Assembly: GCF_002261185.1 (NCBI RefSeq)
Contig: NZ_NEVQ01000023.1
Span: forward strand, 62,001 to 126,000
DNA: 64,000 bases
Reading direction: 5' to 3'
Source: Bordetella genomosp. 4
GTDB lineage: Bacteria > Pseudomonadota > Gammaproteobacteria > Burkholderiales > Burkholderiaceae_B
Made by a program: the position numbers and the translations under genes. Of this stretch, positions 26,838 through 35,463 are shown in pieces. How positions within the stretch are numbered: position 1 is the stretch's first letter; every line of letters begins with the position of its first letter. The notes under the pieces are model-generated. The model was not told the origin of the DNA. It did not search any database and saw nothing but the letters and a program-made list of their open reading frames with translations.

Positions 26838-27731
26838 ATGACTGCTGCAAACACTGCCCAACCTGCCTCCGTGGCTGGCGCCCCGATTGCAAACCCGGGG
26901 ACAGCCAAGGCAACGGCACCCGACATCGCTGCGCCGTTGCTGGACGTCAATGGTATCGAGGTCATCTACAACCACGTGATCCTGGTGCTGAAAGGTGTCT
27001 CGCTGCAAGTCCCCGAAGGCCGCATCGTCGCCTTGCTGGGCGCTAATGGCGCAGGCAAGACCACCACGCTGCGCGCCGTGTCGAATCTGTTGAAGGGCGA
27101 ACGCGGCGATGTCACAAAAGGCTCCATTCAATACCGAGGCCAACGCATCGACCAACTCTCGCCTGCCGAGCTGGTAAAACGCGGCGTCGTACAGGTCATG
27201 GAGGGCCGCCATTGTTTCGCCCATCTGACCATTGAGGACAACCTGCTGACGGGCGCCTACACCCGAGACCTCAGCCGTGGCGAAACGGCGGCAGCCTTGG
27301 ACCGCGTCTATCAATATTTTCCGCGCCTGAAGCAGCGGCGTACGAGCCAGGCCGGCTATACCTCGGGCGGAGAACAGCAGATGACTGCAATCGGCCGCGC
27401 GCTGATGGCCAATCCCAACATGATTTTGCTCGACGAGCCTTCCATGGGGTTGGCGCCGCAGATCGTCGAAGAGATTTTCGAAATTGTGCGAGACCTGAAC
27501 CAACGGGAACGGGTGAGTTTCCTGCTTGCCGAGCAGAACACCAACATTGCGTTGCGCTATGCCGACTACGGCTACATCCTGGAAAACGGGCGCGTCATGA
27601 TGGACGGCGATGCCGGTGAACTCAGCCGCAATGAAGACGTGAAAGAGTTCTACCTGGGAATCTCCAGCGGTGAACGAAAAAGCTTTCGTGATAACAAGTT
27701 CTACCGGCGCCGCAAACGCTGGCTGGCTTGA
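26838..27731 (+). CDS. Branched-chain-type ABC transporter ATPase, LivF-like
   Basis: 297 residues, about 50 longer than LivF owing to an Ala/Pro/Thr-rich N-terminal extension (residues 1-35). Walker A GANGAGKT, signature TSGGEQQMTAIGRAL, Walker B MILLDEP and a C-terminal YILENGRVMMDGDAGEL. The tail (SSGERKSFRDNKFYRRRKRWL) is unusually basic. It completes the importer after the LivGHM and binding-protein genes. Confidence 0.94.
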   Translation: MTAANTAQPASVAGAPIANPGTAKATAPDIAAPLLDVNGIEVIYNHVILVLKGVSLQVPEGRIVALLGANGAGKTTTLRAVSNLLKGERGDVTKGSIQYRGQRIDQLSPAELVKRGVVQVMEGRHCFAHLTIEDNLLTGAYTRDLSRGETAAALDRVYQYFPRLKQRRTSQAGYTSGGEQQMTAIGRALMANPNMILLDEPSMGLAPQIVEEIFEIVRDLNQRERVSFLLAEQNTNIALRYADYGYILENGRVMMDGDAGELSRNEDVKEFYLGISSGERKSFRDNKFYRRRKRWLA

Positions 27732-27795
27732 CCCTTAATGCCTTTGCATTAGTGCCTTTGTTTACGCCTTTTGGCCTTTCATAGAGTGCGATCAC

Positions 27796-29061
27796 ATGCC
27801 TGCGTTTTTTGATGCACTGGAAACCCGCGCCCCCGAGCAGCGCGAACGCGATCTGATGGCAGCGCTGCCGGGTGTGGTTGCACACGCCATGGCCCGCGCG
27901 CCTGCCATTGCCGAACAATTGCACGGCGTCGATCCACGCAGCGTGGCCTCGCGTCAGGCACTCGCAGCGCTCCCCGTTTTGCGCAAGCACGAGCTGCTGG
28001 AGAAACAGCAACATAGTCGTGCCAGCAACCGTCCTGCCAGTGCTACCAAGGCATTTGGCGGCTTTTCAACCATAGGTTGGGGACAAGCACTGCGCGTGTT
28101 TGCGTCGCCTGGTCCGATCTACGAACCGGAAAGCAGCCGCGCCGATTATTGGCGTTTTGCGCGCGCGCTCTATGCTGCTGGTTTCCGGTCAGGCGAGTTG
28201 GCGCACAACTGCTTTTCGTACCATTTCACCCCTGCCGGCTCGATGATGGAAACTGCGGCTCACGCGGTGGGTTGCACGGTCTTTCCCGGCGGCACAGGCC
28301 AGACCGAACAACAAGTCCGAGCCATTGCCGATCTGGCGCCCAGCGGCTATCTGGGCACGCCGAGTTTTCTGAAAATCATTTTGGAAAAAGCTGATGAGTT
28401 GGGCGTGACATTACCGTCGTTGCGCCGTGCGCTCGTATCGGGCGAGGCCTTTCCCCCGTCGCTGCGCGATTGGCTCACAGCGCGCGGCATTGACGGCTAC
28501 CAAGCCTACGGCAGCGCCGACCTCGGCATGATTGCGTTTGAAACGCCAGCCCGCGAAGGGCTGGTCGTCGGCGAAGAAATCATTCTGGAGATCGTGCGTC
28601 CCGGCACCGGCATACCGGTGCCCGACGGCGAGGTCGGAGAAGTCGTCGTCACGACGCTGAATCCCGATTATCCCTTGGTGCGTTTCGGCACCGGCGACCT
28701 GTCTGCCGTACTGCCCGGCACATCGCCGTGCGGCCGCACGAATCTGCGCATCAAGGGCTGGATGGGCCGCGCCGATCAGACCACCAAAGTCCGAGGCCTG
28801 TTTGTACATCCCTCGCAGGTGGCTGAAATCCTGGCGCGCCACCCAGAAATCCACCGAGCGAGGCTGGTCGTCAGCGGACAAATGGGCAGCGACCGCATGG
28901 TGCTTCAGGTCGAGGCCGACGAACACTCCGAATCCCTGGCCGAACGTATCGCCACCTCGGCCCGTGACATCACCAAACTGCGTGCCGACGTGCAATGGGC
29001 TGACGCGGGCAGCCTGCCCAATGATGGCAAAGTCATCGATGATGTACGGTCTTACGACTGA
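27796..29061 (+). CDS. Phenylacetate-CoA ligase-like AMP-forming enzyme
   Basis: A 421-residue ANL enzyme of the PaaK branch. It has AYGSADLGMIAFE near residue 235, a conserved GTGDLSAV region, and IKGWMGRADQTTKVRGLFVHPSQVAEIL typical of the PaaK C-terminal domain. The classic P-loop (SSGTTG) is replaced around SNRPASATKAFGGFSTIGWG, seen in some PaaK paralogues. Last gene of the ligase/liv operon. Together with the first gene it means two ligases frame one importer. An aromatic acid substrate is inferred, not proven. Confidence 0.88.
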   Translation: MPAFFDALETRAPEQRERDLMAALPGVVAHAMARAPAIAEQLHGVDPRSVASRQALAALPVLRKHELLEKQQHSRASNRPASATKAFGGFSTIGWGQALRVFASPGPIYEPESSRADYWRFARALYAAGFRSGELAHNCFSYHFTPAGSMMETAAHAVGCTVFPGGTGQTEQQVRAIADLAPSGYLGTPSFLKIILEKADELGVTLPSLRRALVSGEAFPPSLRDWLTARGIDGYQAYGSADLGMIAFETPAREGLVVGEEIILEIVRPGTGIPVPDGEVGEVVVTTLNPDYPLVRFGTGDLSAVLPGTSPCGRTNLRIKGWMGRADQTTKVRGLFVHPSQVAEILARHPEIHRARLVVSGQMGSDRMVLQVEADEHSESLAERIATSARDITKLRADVQWADAGSLPNDGKVIDDVRSYD

Positions 29062-29137
29062 CAGCGCCTAGACTCAGACTGGTGTGCAATCGGCCCATCG
29101 CCGCGGGCCTATTGCTCTTTGGCTCAGACTCGTTGGC

Positions 29138-29932
29138 TCAGATATAGGCAGCGAAGTTGCGGCGCGGCGTATGCGTCATCATCGAAACGATCAGATCGTC
29201 TTTCGACAAAACGCCAGGACTCGCCGGGCGCGCCGCCATGGTGGTGGTGATATCGACCTCATCCGACGACAGAACGTCGACTGCGTTGCCGGCCTGCATT
29301 TCGCTGCTCGTCACAACAGCCGTGCGGGCTGCCAGAATCGCGACCACATCGACCTGTCCACGGGGCTGCGCCTTGAAGGCAGCGACCATCGCAGGCGTGA
29401 TGTGCTCGGGGTACAAATCGCTGTCGGCCTTGATGGCATTCCAGGTGTCCAGAATATCGCCGAAACCGTTGCCGGTCAGCCCCAGGTCGCGCCCATTGGT
29501 TTTAAACGCCGAGTAGGCGATTTCCTCGGGGTTTTTCTTCTTGCTCAGCCCCTCGTAGGTGGCATTGTCCGAGCCGTACATCAGGAGGTTACGAATCCAG
29601 ATGCCTGCCTGCCCCAGCCAGGAGGTTTCGGCCTGATGGGCCTTTTTGATCTCGTCCCGCATGTTGAACGCCTTGCGCGCCAATTCGTCGCCAAAGCATT
29701 GCTGTTCGTCATGAAAGACCGCAGCTTCCTTGGCGAAGGCCTCATAGGCCTTGCTGACTGCCGCGTTATAGCTTTCACGCACGTCGCTATCGCTGCGCGG
29801 CTGGATCCGCGCCGTCTGGGCGTCGGCCTGCGGACTATAGGCGTTGCGCAGCAGGGCCGCGCCGACGGTCATTGAACTGTGGGCGTGCCGCAGCAGGGAC
29901 GCACCGATGGTCACTGAACTCATCACGTTCAT
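29138..29932 (-). CDS. Unrecognised 264-residue protein with an N-terminal tandem repeat
   Basis: I do not recognise this family. ATG 29932 has AGGAG eight bases upstream, a strong site. Residues 5-18 and 19-32 are a 14-residue tandem duplication (SSVTIGASLLRHAH / SSMTVGAALLRNAY). The middle is predicted helical and charged (YNAAVSKAYEAFAKEAAVFH, DELARKAFNMRDEIKKAHQ), and a Gly/Asn-rich segment (NGRDLGLTGNGFGDILDTW) precedes a Ser/Thr/Ala-rich tail ending NFAAYI. There is no signal peptide or transmembrane segment. A secreted effector, a structural protein or an orphan are all possible. It is convergent with the PaaK-like gene and may follow a small broken ORF. Confidence 0.7.
   Translation of the reverse strand: MNVMSSVTIGASLLRHAHSSMTVGAALLRNAYSPQADAQTARIQPRSDSDVRESYNAAVSKAYEAFAKEAAVFHDEQQCFGDELARKAFNMRDEIKKAHQAETSWLGQAGIWIRNLLMYGSDNATYEGLSKKKNPEEIAYSAFKTNGRDLGLTGNGFGDILDTWNAIKADSDLYPEHITPAMVAAFKAQPRGQVDVVAILAARTAVVTSSEMQAGNAVDVLSSDEVDITTTMAARPASPGVLSKDDLIVSMMTHTPRRNFAAYI
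29837..29920 (-). repeat. Two tandem 42-bp units encoding a 14-residue repeat
   Basis: Units 29879-29920 and 29837-29878 share most bases and encode SSxTxGAxLLRxAx twice at the N-terminus of the unrecognised protein. The unit is an exact multiple of three, so gain or loss keeps the frame. Confidence 0.8.
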
Positions 29933-29951
29933 TTGGTTTACTCCTGTTAAC

Positions 29952-30130
29952 TCATGGGAAAATCGCCACAAACAACACCAATATGGCCCCCATGAGTAAC
30001 CCACCCCATGCTCTTGTTCCATGAAATCCATGGTTGCCGATTTTGGCTTTTCAGCATGACAGAACGCTAGTTCTCGGGCGGCCTCGCGCGCCATGATTTG
30101 CTTGTGCCCCTTTTCGATATCCTGCACCAT
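29952..30130 (-). pseudogene. Possible small membrane-protein gene with a one-base frameshift
   Basis: From ATG 30130, preceded by GAGGAG at seven bases, the minus strand reads MVQDIEKGHKQIMAREAAREL and on to MDFMEQEHG. At the GGGGTGGG stretch (about 30000-30006) the neighbouring frame gives GGLLMGAILVLFVAIFP and a TGA at 29952-29954. One extra base would join the two into a protein of about 59 residues with a C-terminal membrane segment, ending 19 bases before the next start. It might be a broken gene, a sequencing slip in a G tract, or coincidence. It begins only 25 bases from the divergent PPK2-type gene, which argues for caution. Confidence 0.3.
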
Positions 30131-30155
30131 CGGACATCTCCTCATTCACACCGAG

Positions 30156-31634
30156 ATGTCATCTATGTTTGCAGAAGCCCAGTCCGACCCCTCGCTGTCC
30201 GAAGACGAGTTTGAGGCGCAAGAGCCGCGGTTGCGAACTGCTTTGCTCAAGGCGCAATATCGACAGCTCGAACGAGCGGATCGCAGTCTGCTGATCGTCG
30301 TAGCCGGGATAGACGGGGCAGGCAAAGGCGCCGCCATCAATTTGCTCAACGAGTGGATGGATCCTCGCCATATTCAGACCCTGGCGTTCGGTGCGCCCAC
30401 GTTCGATGAGCAGGAGCGCCCGCCGTTCTGGCGCTACTGGAATGAACTGCCGGCCAAGGGGAGAATCGGCATTGTGTTCGGCTCCTGGTACGCACCGCTG
30501 TTACTCGAAGCATCGCGCAAAAAACCACGGCCGCGTCGAATGACAGCCTACGCCGAAGCGATTGATCGCTTCGAGGCTGGGCTCGCCGCCGAGGGCGTAC
30601 AGATCATCAAGCTCTGGTATCACCTGTCGGCCCAGGCTCAAGCCGACCGCACCAAAATGCTGCTATCCAGCCCGGAAACTGCCTGGCAGGTCAAGCCAGC
30701 CGATCGTAAAGTCCACAAAAAGTATGATCGGATCTACCGTGCGGGCCAGCATGTCATTGAACGCCTGAACCCTGCCCACGCTCCCTGGACCATCATCCCC
30801 AGCGCAGACGAGCGCATTCGGGCAGTGCGCACGGCACAGGCTGTGCTGCACGCGCTGCAGCAGCGTTCTCCCACGCCCAAGGCACAGGTCTTCAGTGCAC
30901 CCGCTCTCGCCGGGCGACGCAGCCCTGATCGCCTGGGACAGCTCGATTACCACACCAAAATCGACAAGGACGATTACGAGTCGGCGCTCGGCTTGCTGCA
31001 AGGCCAGCTCGCTCGCGCAGTCCGATCAGACGCGTTCAAAAAACGGGCTTTGATCCTGGTCTTCGAAGGGCAGGATGCCGCTGGCAAAGGCGGCGCCATT
31101 CGCCGCGTGACACGGGCACTCGACCTGCGGCAAGTCGATATCCATCCCATCAGCGCGCCCACGCCTGACGAATTGATGCACCCCTATCTGTGGCGATTCT
31201 GGCGTCACATGCCGCGGCATGGCCGCATCGCCATTTTCGACCGTTCCTGGTACGGCCGCGTGCTGGTCGAGCGAGTCGAAGGTTTTGCCTCGAGCGCAGA
31301 GTGGCGGCGCGCCTACGCAGAGATCAACGACTTTGAACGCCAACAGACCGATCACGGCGCCATTGTGCTGAAGTTCTGGCTGGCCATTACCCCCGAAGAA
31401 CAGCTGCAGCGTTTTCAAGAGCGCGAACGTTCGCCGTTCAAGAATTTCAAGATCACGCCCGACGATTGGCGCAATCGCGAGAAATGGAACCAATATGCCA
31501 GTGCCGCCAACGATATGCTGGCGCGTACCGATACGGACCATGCGCCGTGGCACGTCATCGGGACCAACGACAAACGCTATGCTCGCATACACGTGCTAAA
31601 AAACATTGTCGCAGTCCTGGAACAAACCCTGTAA
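30156..31634 (+). CDS. Two-domain PPK2-family polyphosphate kinase / polyphosphate:AMP phosphotransferase
   Basis: 492 residues with two PPK2 domains in tandem. Domain 1 has Walker A GIDGAGKG (51-58) but VFGSWYAP in place of FDRSWYNR, so its Walker B aspartate is lost. Domain 2 has GQDAAGKGG and an intact FDRSWYGRVL, so it should be the active half. This pattern is known from class II PPK2/PAP enzymes, which transfer phosphate from polyphosphate to AMP. ATG 30156 or 30165 is the start. The following GNAT and HIT genes are close enough to be co-transcribed. Confidence 0.92.
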   Translation: MSSMFAEAQSDPSLSEDEFEAQEPRLRTALLKAQYRQLERADRSLLIVVAGIDGAGKGAAINLLNEWMDPRHIQTLAFGAPTFDEQERPPFWRYWNELPAKGRIGIVFGSWYAPLLLEASRKKPRPRRMTAYAEAIDRFEAGLAAEGVQIIKLWYHLSAQAQADRTKMLLSSPETAWQVKPADRKVHKKYDRIYRAGQHVIERLNPAHAPWTIIPSADERIRAVRTAQAVLHALQQRSPTPKAQVFSAPALAGRRSPDRLGQLDYHTKIDKDDYESALGLLQGQLARAVRSDAFKKRALILVFEGQDAAGKGGAIRRVTRALDLRQVDIHPISAPTPDELMHPYLWRFWRHMPRHGRIAIFDRSWYGRVLVERVEGFASSAEWRRAYAEINDFERQQTDHGAIVLKFWLAITPEEQLQRFQERERSPFKNFKITPDDWRNREKWNQYASAANDMLARTDTDHAPWHVIGTNDKRYARIHVLKNIVAVLEQTL

Positions 31635-31654
31635 CTTCTCTGGTGACCACCCTC

Positions 31655-32104
31655 ATGGCTCAATCTCCCGATATTCGCCCCGTTTCCGATGCCGATTTCG
31701 AAGCTTGGCTGCCGTTATGGAAAGGCTATCAAGCGTTTTATCAGGTCGATATCCCCGAGACCGCCACGCGTACGGCCTGGACTCGAATGCTCGATCCCGC
31801 CGAGCCTGTCCATGCCGCGCTTTCCTATCACGATGGACGGGCCGTGGGGCTGGTGCATTGGATATTTCATCGGTCGACCTGGACGCCCGGCGATTATTGT
31901 TATTTGCAGGATTTGTTTGTCGCCCCGGACGTACGCGGCGGCGGCCATGGCCGTCATCTGATCGAGCATGTCTACGCACAGGCTCGTGCTGCCAAAGCCG
32001 CTCGCGTCTATTGGCTGACTCACGAAACCAATACCACCGCGCGGCAGCTCTACGACCACGTGGCCGATCAACCTGGCTTCATTCAATACCGGAAAACCCT
32101 GTGA
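31655..32104 (+). CDS. GNAT-family N-acetyltransferase
   Basis: 149 residues. The acetyl-CoA pyrophosphate loop is in LQDLFVAPDVRGGGHGRHLIEHV (Q/RxxGxG/A-like), with motif B in VYWLTHETNTTARQLYDHVADQPGFIQY. Its ATG is 20 bases after the PPK2-family gene, and its stop overlaps the GTG of the HIT gene. The acceptor substrate is unknown. Confidence 0.88.
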   Translation: MAQSPDIRPVSDADFEAWLPLWKGYQAFYQVDIPETATRTAWTRMLDPAEPVHAALSYHDGRAVGLVHWIFHRSTWTPGDYCYLQDLFVAPDVRGGGHGRHLIEHVYAQARAAKAARVYWLTHETNTTARQLYDHVADQPGFIQYRKTL

Positions 32105-32565
32105 GCGCACGCGATCCGAACTGCCCTCTCTGCCGCGAAGACGGCGGCACCGTACTGTGGCGCGGCACTCACCTGCGTGTCATCGAGGTCGACGATGCCG
32201 ATTACCCGGGCTTCACGCGCGTCATCTGGCACGGCCATCTGCCGGAAATGACCAGCCTGTCCACCCGCGGGCGCGACTTGATGATGCGGGCTGTCTATAC
32301 CGTGGAACAAGTCCAGCGCGACATCCTTGCGCCAGACAAAATCAATCTGGCATCGCTAGGCAACATGGTGCCGCATCTGCATTGGCACGTCATACCGCGC
32401 TGGCATGGAGACCGGCACTACCCAGACGCGATCTGGGCCGCGCCTCGCGTGGCGCCGGGCACGGAATCTGCGGACTGGCACGCGAAACAGGCACAAACCC
32501 GGCAGTTGCTGTCGCGTTATCGCGATCGTCTGGTCGAAGCCATGAACGCCTTGCTCTGGCACTGA
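32101..32565 (+). CDS. HIT-family (histidine triad) hydrolase
   Basis: 154 residues. The histidine triad H-x-H-x-H is in VPHLHWHVIPRW. A CPLC pair near the N-terminus is a probable zinc site. Family members hydrolyse nucleoside phosphoramidates or dinucleotides. GTG 32101 overlaps the GNAT stop (GTGA), indicating coupling; earlier in-frame codons would run through the GNAT gene. Confidence 0.88.
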   Translation: MSARDPNCPLCREDGGTVLWRGTHLRVIEVDDADYPGFTRVIWHGHLPEMTSLSTRGRDLMMRAVYTVEQVQRDILAPDKINLASLGNMVPHLHWHVIPRWHGDRHYPDAIWAAPRVAPGTESADWHAKQAQTRQLLSRYRDRLVEAMNALLWH

Positions 32566-32727
32566 GCAGCAGAGGTGGCCGTGCCCGTTTAGACTCGTGC
32601 CACCTCGCCACCGCATAGAATCCTTATTCCATCCCGTTATTTGGCAAGCTTGGACAAGCGCGTTACGCTGCCGGATTCGCACAGTCGGGCCACTTTGATC
32701 GTCGGCTTGGGTAGAGGGGAAGCAACT

Positions 32728-33744
32728 ATGAAGATCACGAAAGGACTAATCGCTGCCGCGTTGCTGCTCGGCACATTCGCTGGCGCACAAGCCGCCACAC
32801 TGGACGTCGTCAAGAAACGCGGGGAAGTCCGCTGCGGCACCACCACAGGTTTTGCGGGTTTTTCAGCGCCCGACGCCAAGGGAGTCTGGCGCGGCCTGGA
32901 CGTGGACCTGTGCCGCGCCGTCGCTGCCGCTGTCTTTGGGGACGCCACCAAGTTCAAAGTTGTGCCGTTGAATTCGCAGCAACGCTTCACCGCGCTGCAA
33001 TCGGGCGAAATCGATGTGTTGACACGCAACACGACCGTCACGCAACAGCGTGACACGGCACTGGGCCTGATCCATGCGGGCATCAATTTCTATGACGGCC
33101 AAGGCTTTCTTGTGCCCAAATCGCTGGGCGTGAAAAGCGCGACCGAGCTCAACGGCGCAACGATCTGCCTGCAAACGGGCACATCCAACGAAAACACCTT
33201 GGCCGACTGGGCACGTGCTCACAAGGTGGAATACAAACCCGTCGTCATCGAAACCTTCGACGAAGTCGTCAATGCCTTTGCCTCGGGCCGCTGCGATGTC
33301 TTCAGCACAGACGCCTCGGGCTTGGCTTCGATCCGGATTTCCAAATTGCAGAAGCCGGATGATTATCTCGTCTTGCCCGAAATCATCTCGAAAGAGCCGC
33401 TCGGCCCCTTTGTGCGCCAAGGCGACGATCGCTGGCTGAATATCGTGCATTGGTCATTGTCGGCCATGATCGAGGCCGAGGAATACGGCATTACCTCGGC
33501 GAATGTGGACGAGCAAACCAAAAGCACGAATCCCAATGTCCGACGCATTCTCGGTGTGACGCCGGGGGCCGGCGCCAACATGGGCCTGGATGACAAGTGG
33601 GCGTATCACATCATCAAACAGGTCGGTAACTACGGCGAAAGCTTTGATCGCAATGTCGGTGCGGGCAGCCCACTGAAAATTGCGCGCGGGTTGAACGCCC
33701 AATGGAATCAGGGCGGATTGATGTACGCGCTGCCTATACGCTGA
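32728..33744 (+). CDS. Amino-acid ABC transporter substrate-binding protein (AapJ/BztA-like)
   Basis: 338 residues. Signal peptide (TKGLIAAALLLGTFAGAQAA) then a type II binding fold with VKKRGEVRCGTTTGFAGFSAPD and TNPNVRRILGVTPG, characteristic of the general L-amino-acid binding protein AapJ. ATG 32728 follows GGGGAAGC; the frame extension to 32641 is not supported. AapJ genes are usually followed by aapQMP; here a terminator follows instead, so the permease and ATPase must be elsewhere or shared. Confidence 0.93.
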   Translation: MKITKGLIAAALLLGTFAGAQAATLDVVKKRGEVRCGTTTGFAGFSAPDAKGVWRGLDVDLCRAVAAAVFGDATKFKVVPLNSQQRFTALQSGEIDVLTRNTTVTQQRDTALGLIHAGINFYDGQGFLVPKSLGVKSATELNGATICLQTGTSNENTLADWARAHKVEYKPVVIETFDEVVNAFASGRCDVFSTDASGLASIRISKLQKPDDYLVLPEIISKEPLGPFVRQGDDRWLNIVHWSLSAMIEAEEYGITSANVDEQTKSTNPNVRRILGVTPGAGANMGLDDKWAYHIIKQVGNYGESFDRNVGAGSPLKIARGLNAQWNQGGLMYALPIR

Positions 33745-33764
33745 TAGGCATAGGTAAATCGCGA

Positions 33765-33806
33765 CGGCGGCCAGCCTCCAGCAAGGAGCTGGCCGCAGCC
33801 GTTTTT
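33765..33806 (+). terminator. Rho-independent terminator after the AapJ-like gene
   Basis: CGGCGGCCAGCCTCC, loop AGCAA, GGAGCTGGCCGCAGCCG form a long GC stem with one or two bulges, followed by TTTTT. It lies 20 bases past the stop codon and shows that the binding-protein gene is transcribed without downstream permease genes. Confidence 0.85.
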
Positions 33807-33891
33807 GATCTGCGCATGGCAACTTCTTCGCCGATGCGCTGCCTCTTGCTCACCTCAGTCCGGTAATGAGGGCACTTTGTCGAACGCTGCA

Positions 33892-34413
33892 TCAGTTGAT
33901 GCTGTATCCCTTGCCCTTGAAACACGCTCCCATTGCCCGCGTGTAAGACTCAGCCGAGGCACTCGTGGTGTATTCGGTGATGTAGTCAGGATCCAGCCCA
34001 CTCTGGTTCATCGCCCAGTTTTCGCAGTCCAGACGGTCCTGTTGCTGCTGGGCTTCGCTTTGGCCCTGGGCTGGATAGGCGACGACGTTGAGGCTGGATG
34101 ACGCCACGGCCACGCGCGGCCTTGAATAGGTCACCACAGGCGCTGGCGTCACGTAGGTGACAGGCGGCGCCACATACGGTCCGGGTGAGTAATACACAGG
34201 AGGCGAGGTATAGGTCACGCCGCTGTATGCGTAACGTGGGCCGCTGGTCAACGCCAATGCCACGCCGGCGCCCAAAAGCGCCCCGCCTATCCACCACCCC
34301 GAGCCGCCGTAATAACCGCCGTGATAGCGGTACCCGCCGTGGGCAGAAACCTGCCCGCTGCATGCCGCCAGTGCCACGGCCAACGCCGCCGCACGCCAAA
34401 ATCGGGACTTCAT
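33892..34413 (-). CDS. Exported Gly/Tyr/Pro-rich protein of unknown function
   Basis: 173 residues. The N-terminus MKSRFWRAAALAVALAACSGQVSA is a signal peptide with a possible lipobox (LAAC, Cys18) or a cleavage after VSA. It is followed by GGYRYHGGYYGGSGWW, a glycine-rich hydrophobic segment (IGGALLGAGVALAL) and a Pro/Tyr/Val repeat-like stretch (SPPVYYSPGPYVAPPVTYV). The C-terminal part (QQQQDRLDCENWAMNQSG, YTRAMGACFKGKGYSIN) has two Cys and resembles small envelope proteins with a glycine-zipper region. Role unknown; probably envelope. Confidence 0.75.
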   Translation of the reverse strand: MKSRFWRAAALAVALAACSGQVSAHGGYRYHGGYYGGSGWWIGGALLGAGVALALTSGPRYAYSGVTYTSPPVYYSPGPYVAPPVTYVTPAPVVTYSRPRVAVASSSLNVVAYPAQGQSEAQQQQDRLDCENWAMNQSGLDPDYITEYTTSASAESYTRAMGACFKGKGYSIN

Positions 34414-34698
34414 GTTGTCTTTCCTGAAAAACAGCTCAGCCGCGACATGTAATCATGTCTCCGAGCGCCGAGCCGATACTGCGGTATAGCGTGTTTTACT
34501 TTACTCCCGCGCGCGAGGCCTGTCTCGCACGGGAGTGCGAGGAAACGCGGAAATGACTACAAGCTGTTTCCGTTGCGGCGCACACGGCCATGCCAGATGC
34601 TGACTCGGACCTCATTTCGGCCTACAGCTCTGATGTCCCGACGGACGTTCGCCTGCAAACCGCGGGCGATGGATTCAGGCATGTGCCAAAATTCCACG

Positions 34699-35463
34699 AT
34701 GGCACATGACAATCGCTTGCACAAAAACACGCTGGCTGCGCAGGCCAGCCATCTACCCAAAGCCTGGCAGGCCGCCCTTCAGGCTCCTGGCGTCGCGCAG
34801 GCGCTTTCCGGGATCATCGACCACGTCGAAGCACGCCTGGCCGCCGGCGCGGTGGTGTACCCGGCTACTCCTTTTCGCGCTCTGGACCATCTGGCGCCGA
34901 CCGACGTTCGAGTCGTGATTCTGGGTCAGGACCCCTATCACGGCCCCGGACAAGCGCAAGGCCTGGCGTTTTCTGTGCCGGATGACTGCAAACGCCCTCC
35001 CAGCCTGCGCAATATCTTTAACGAGATCGCCAAGGATTTCCCGGGCACCTCCTTGCCCCGAGGCAATGATCTGTCCCCCTGGGTAGACCAAGGGGTCCTG
35101 CTGTTGAACACCTCATTGACCGTCGAAGACGGGCAACCCGCATCGCACGCCAAGCGCGGCTGGGAAACCGTGACCGATGCCCTGATCAGCCTGGTCGCCC
35201 GAGACCCCGCCCCCAAGGCCTTTCTGCTCTGGGGCGCCCATGCGCAGGCCAAGCAATCGTTGCTGCCAAGCAACAGCAATCACCTGGTATTGACGGCCAA
35301 TCACCCTTCACCGCTTTCCGCGCGCCGCCCCCCTGTTCCCTTTCTGGGCTGCGGACATTTCGCCAAAGTGAACGCCTGGCTCGTTGACCAGGGAAAACCC
35401 CCTATTGACTGGGCAATCGAAAAAAACCAGGGGGCTGTACTCCAAGGGGAATTCAGGTTATAG
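34699..35463 (+). CDS. ung: Uracil-DNA glycosylase (family 1)
   Basis: Removes uracil from DNA. Water-activating D78 is in GQDPYHGPGQAQGLAFSVP, and the catalytic histidine H202 is in LTANHPSPLSA. 254 residues from ATG 34699, which fits the family; the frame is open upstream to 34573 without a better start. A 285-base gap separates it from the divergent exported-protein gene, with no other gene visible there. Confidence 0.96.
   Translation: MAHDNRLHKNTLAAQASHLPKAWQAALQAPGVAQALSGIIDHVEARLAAGAVVYPATPFRALDHLAPTDVRVVILGQDPYHGPGQAQGLAFSVPDDCKRPPSLRNIFNEIAKDFPGTSLPRGNDLSPWVDQGVLLLNTSLTVEDGQPASHAKRGWETVTDALISLVARDPAPKAFLLWGAHAQAKQSLLPSNSNHLVLTANHPSPLSARRPPVPFLGCGHFAKVNAWLVDQGKPPIDWAIEKNQGAVLQGEFRL

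Noticed and set aside
25425-27503. 692-codon minus-strand frame opposite the binding-protein and LivF-like genes
   Set aside because: It overlaps two clear liv genes in full and has low-information composition; an antisense shadow.
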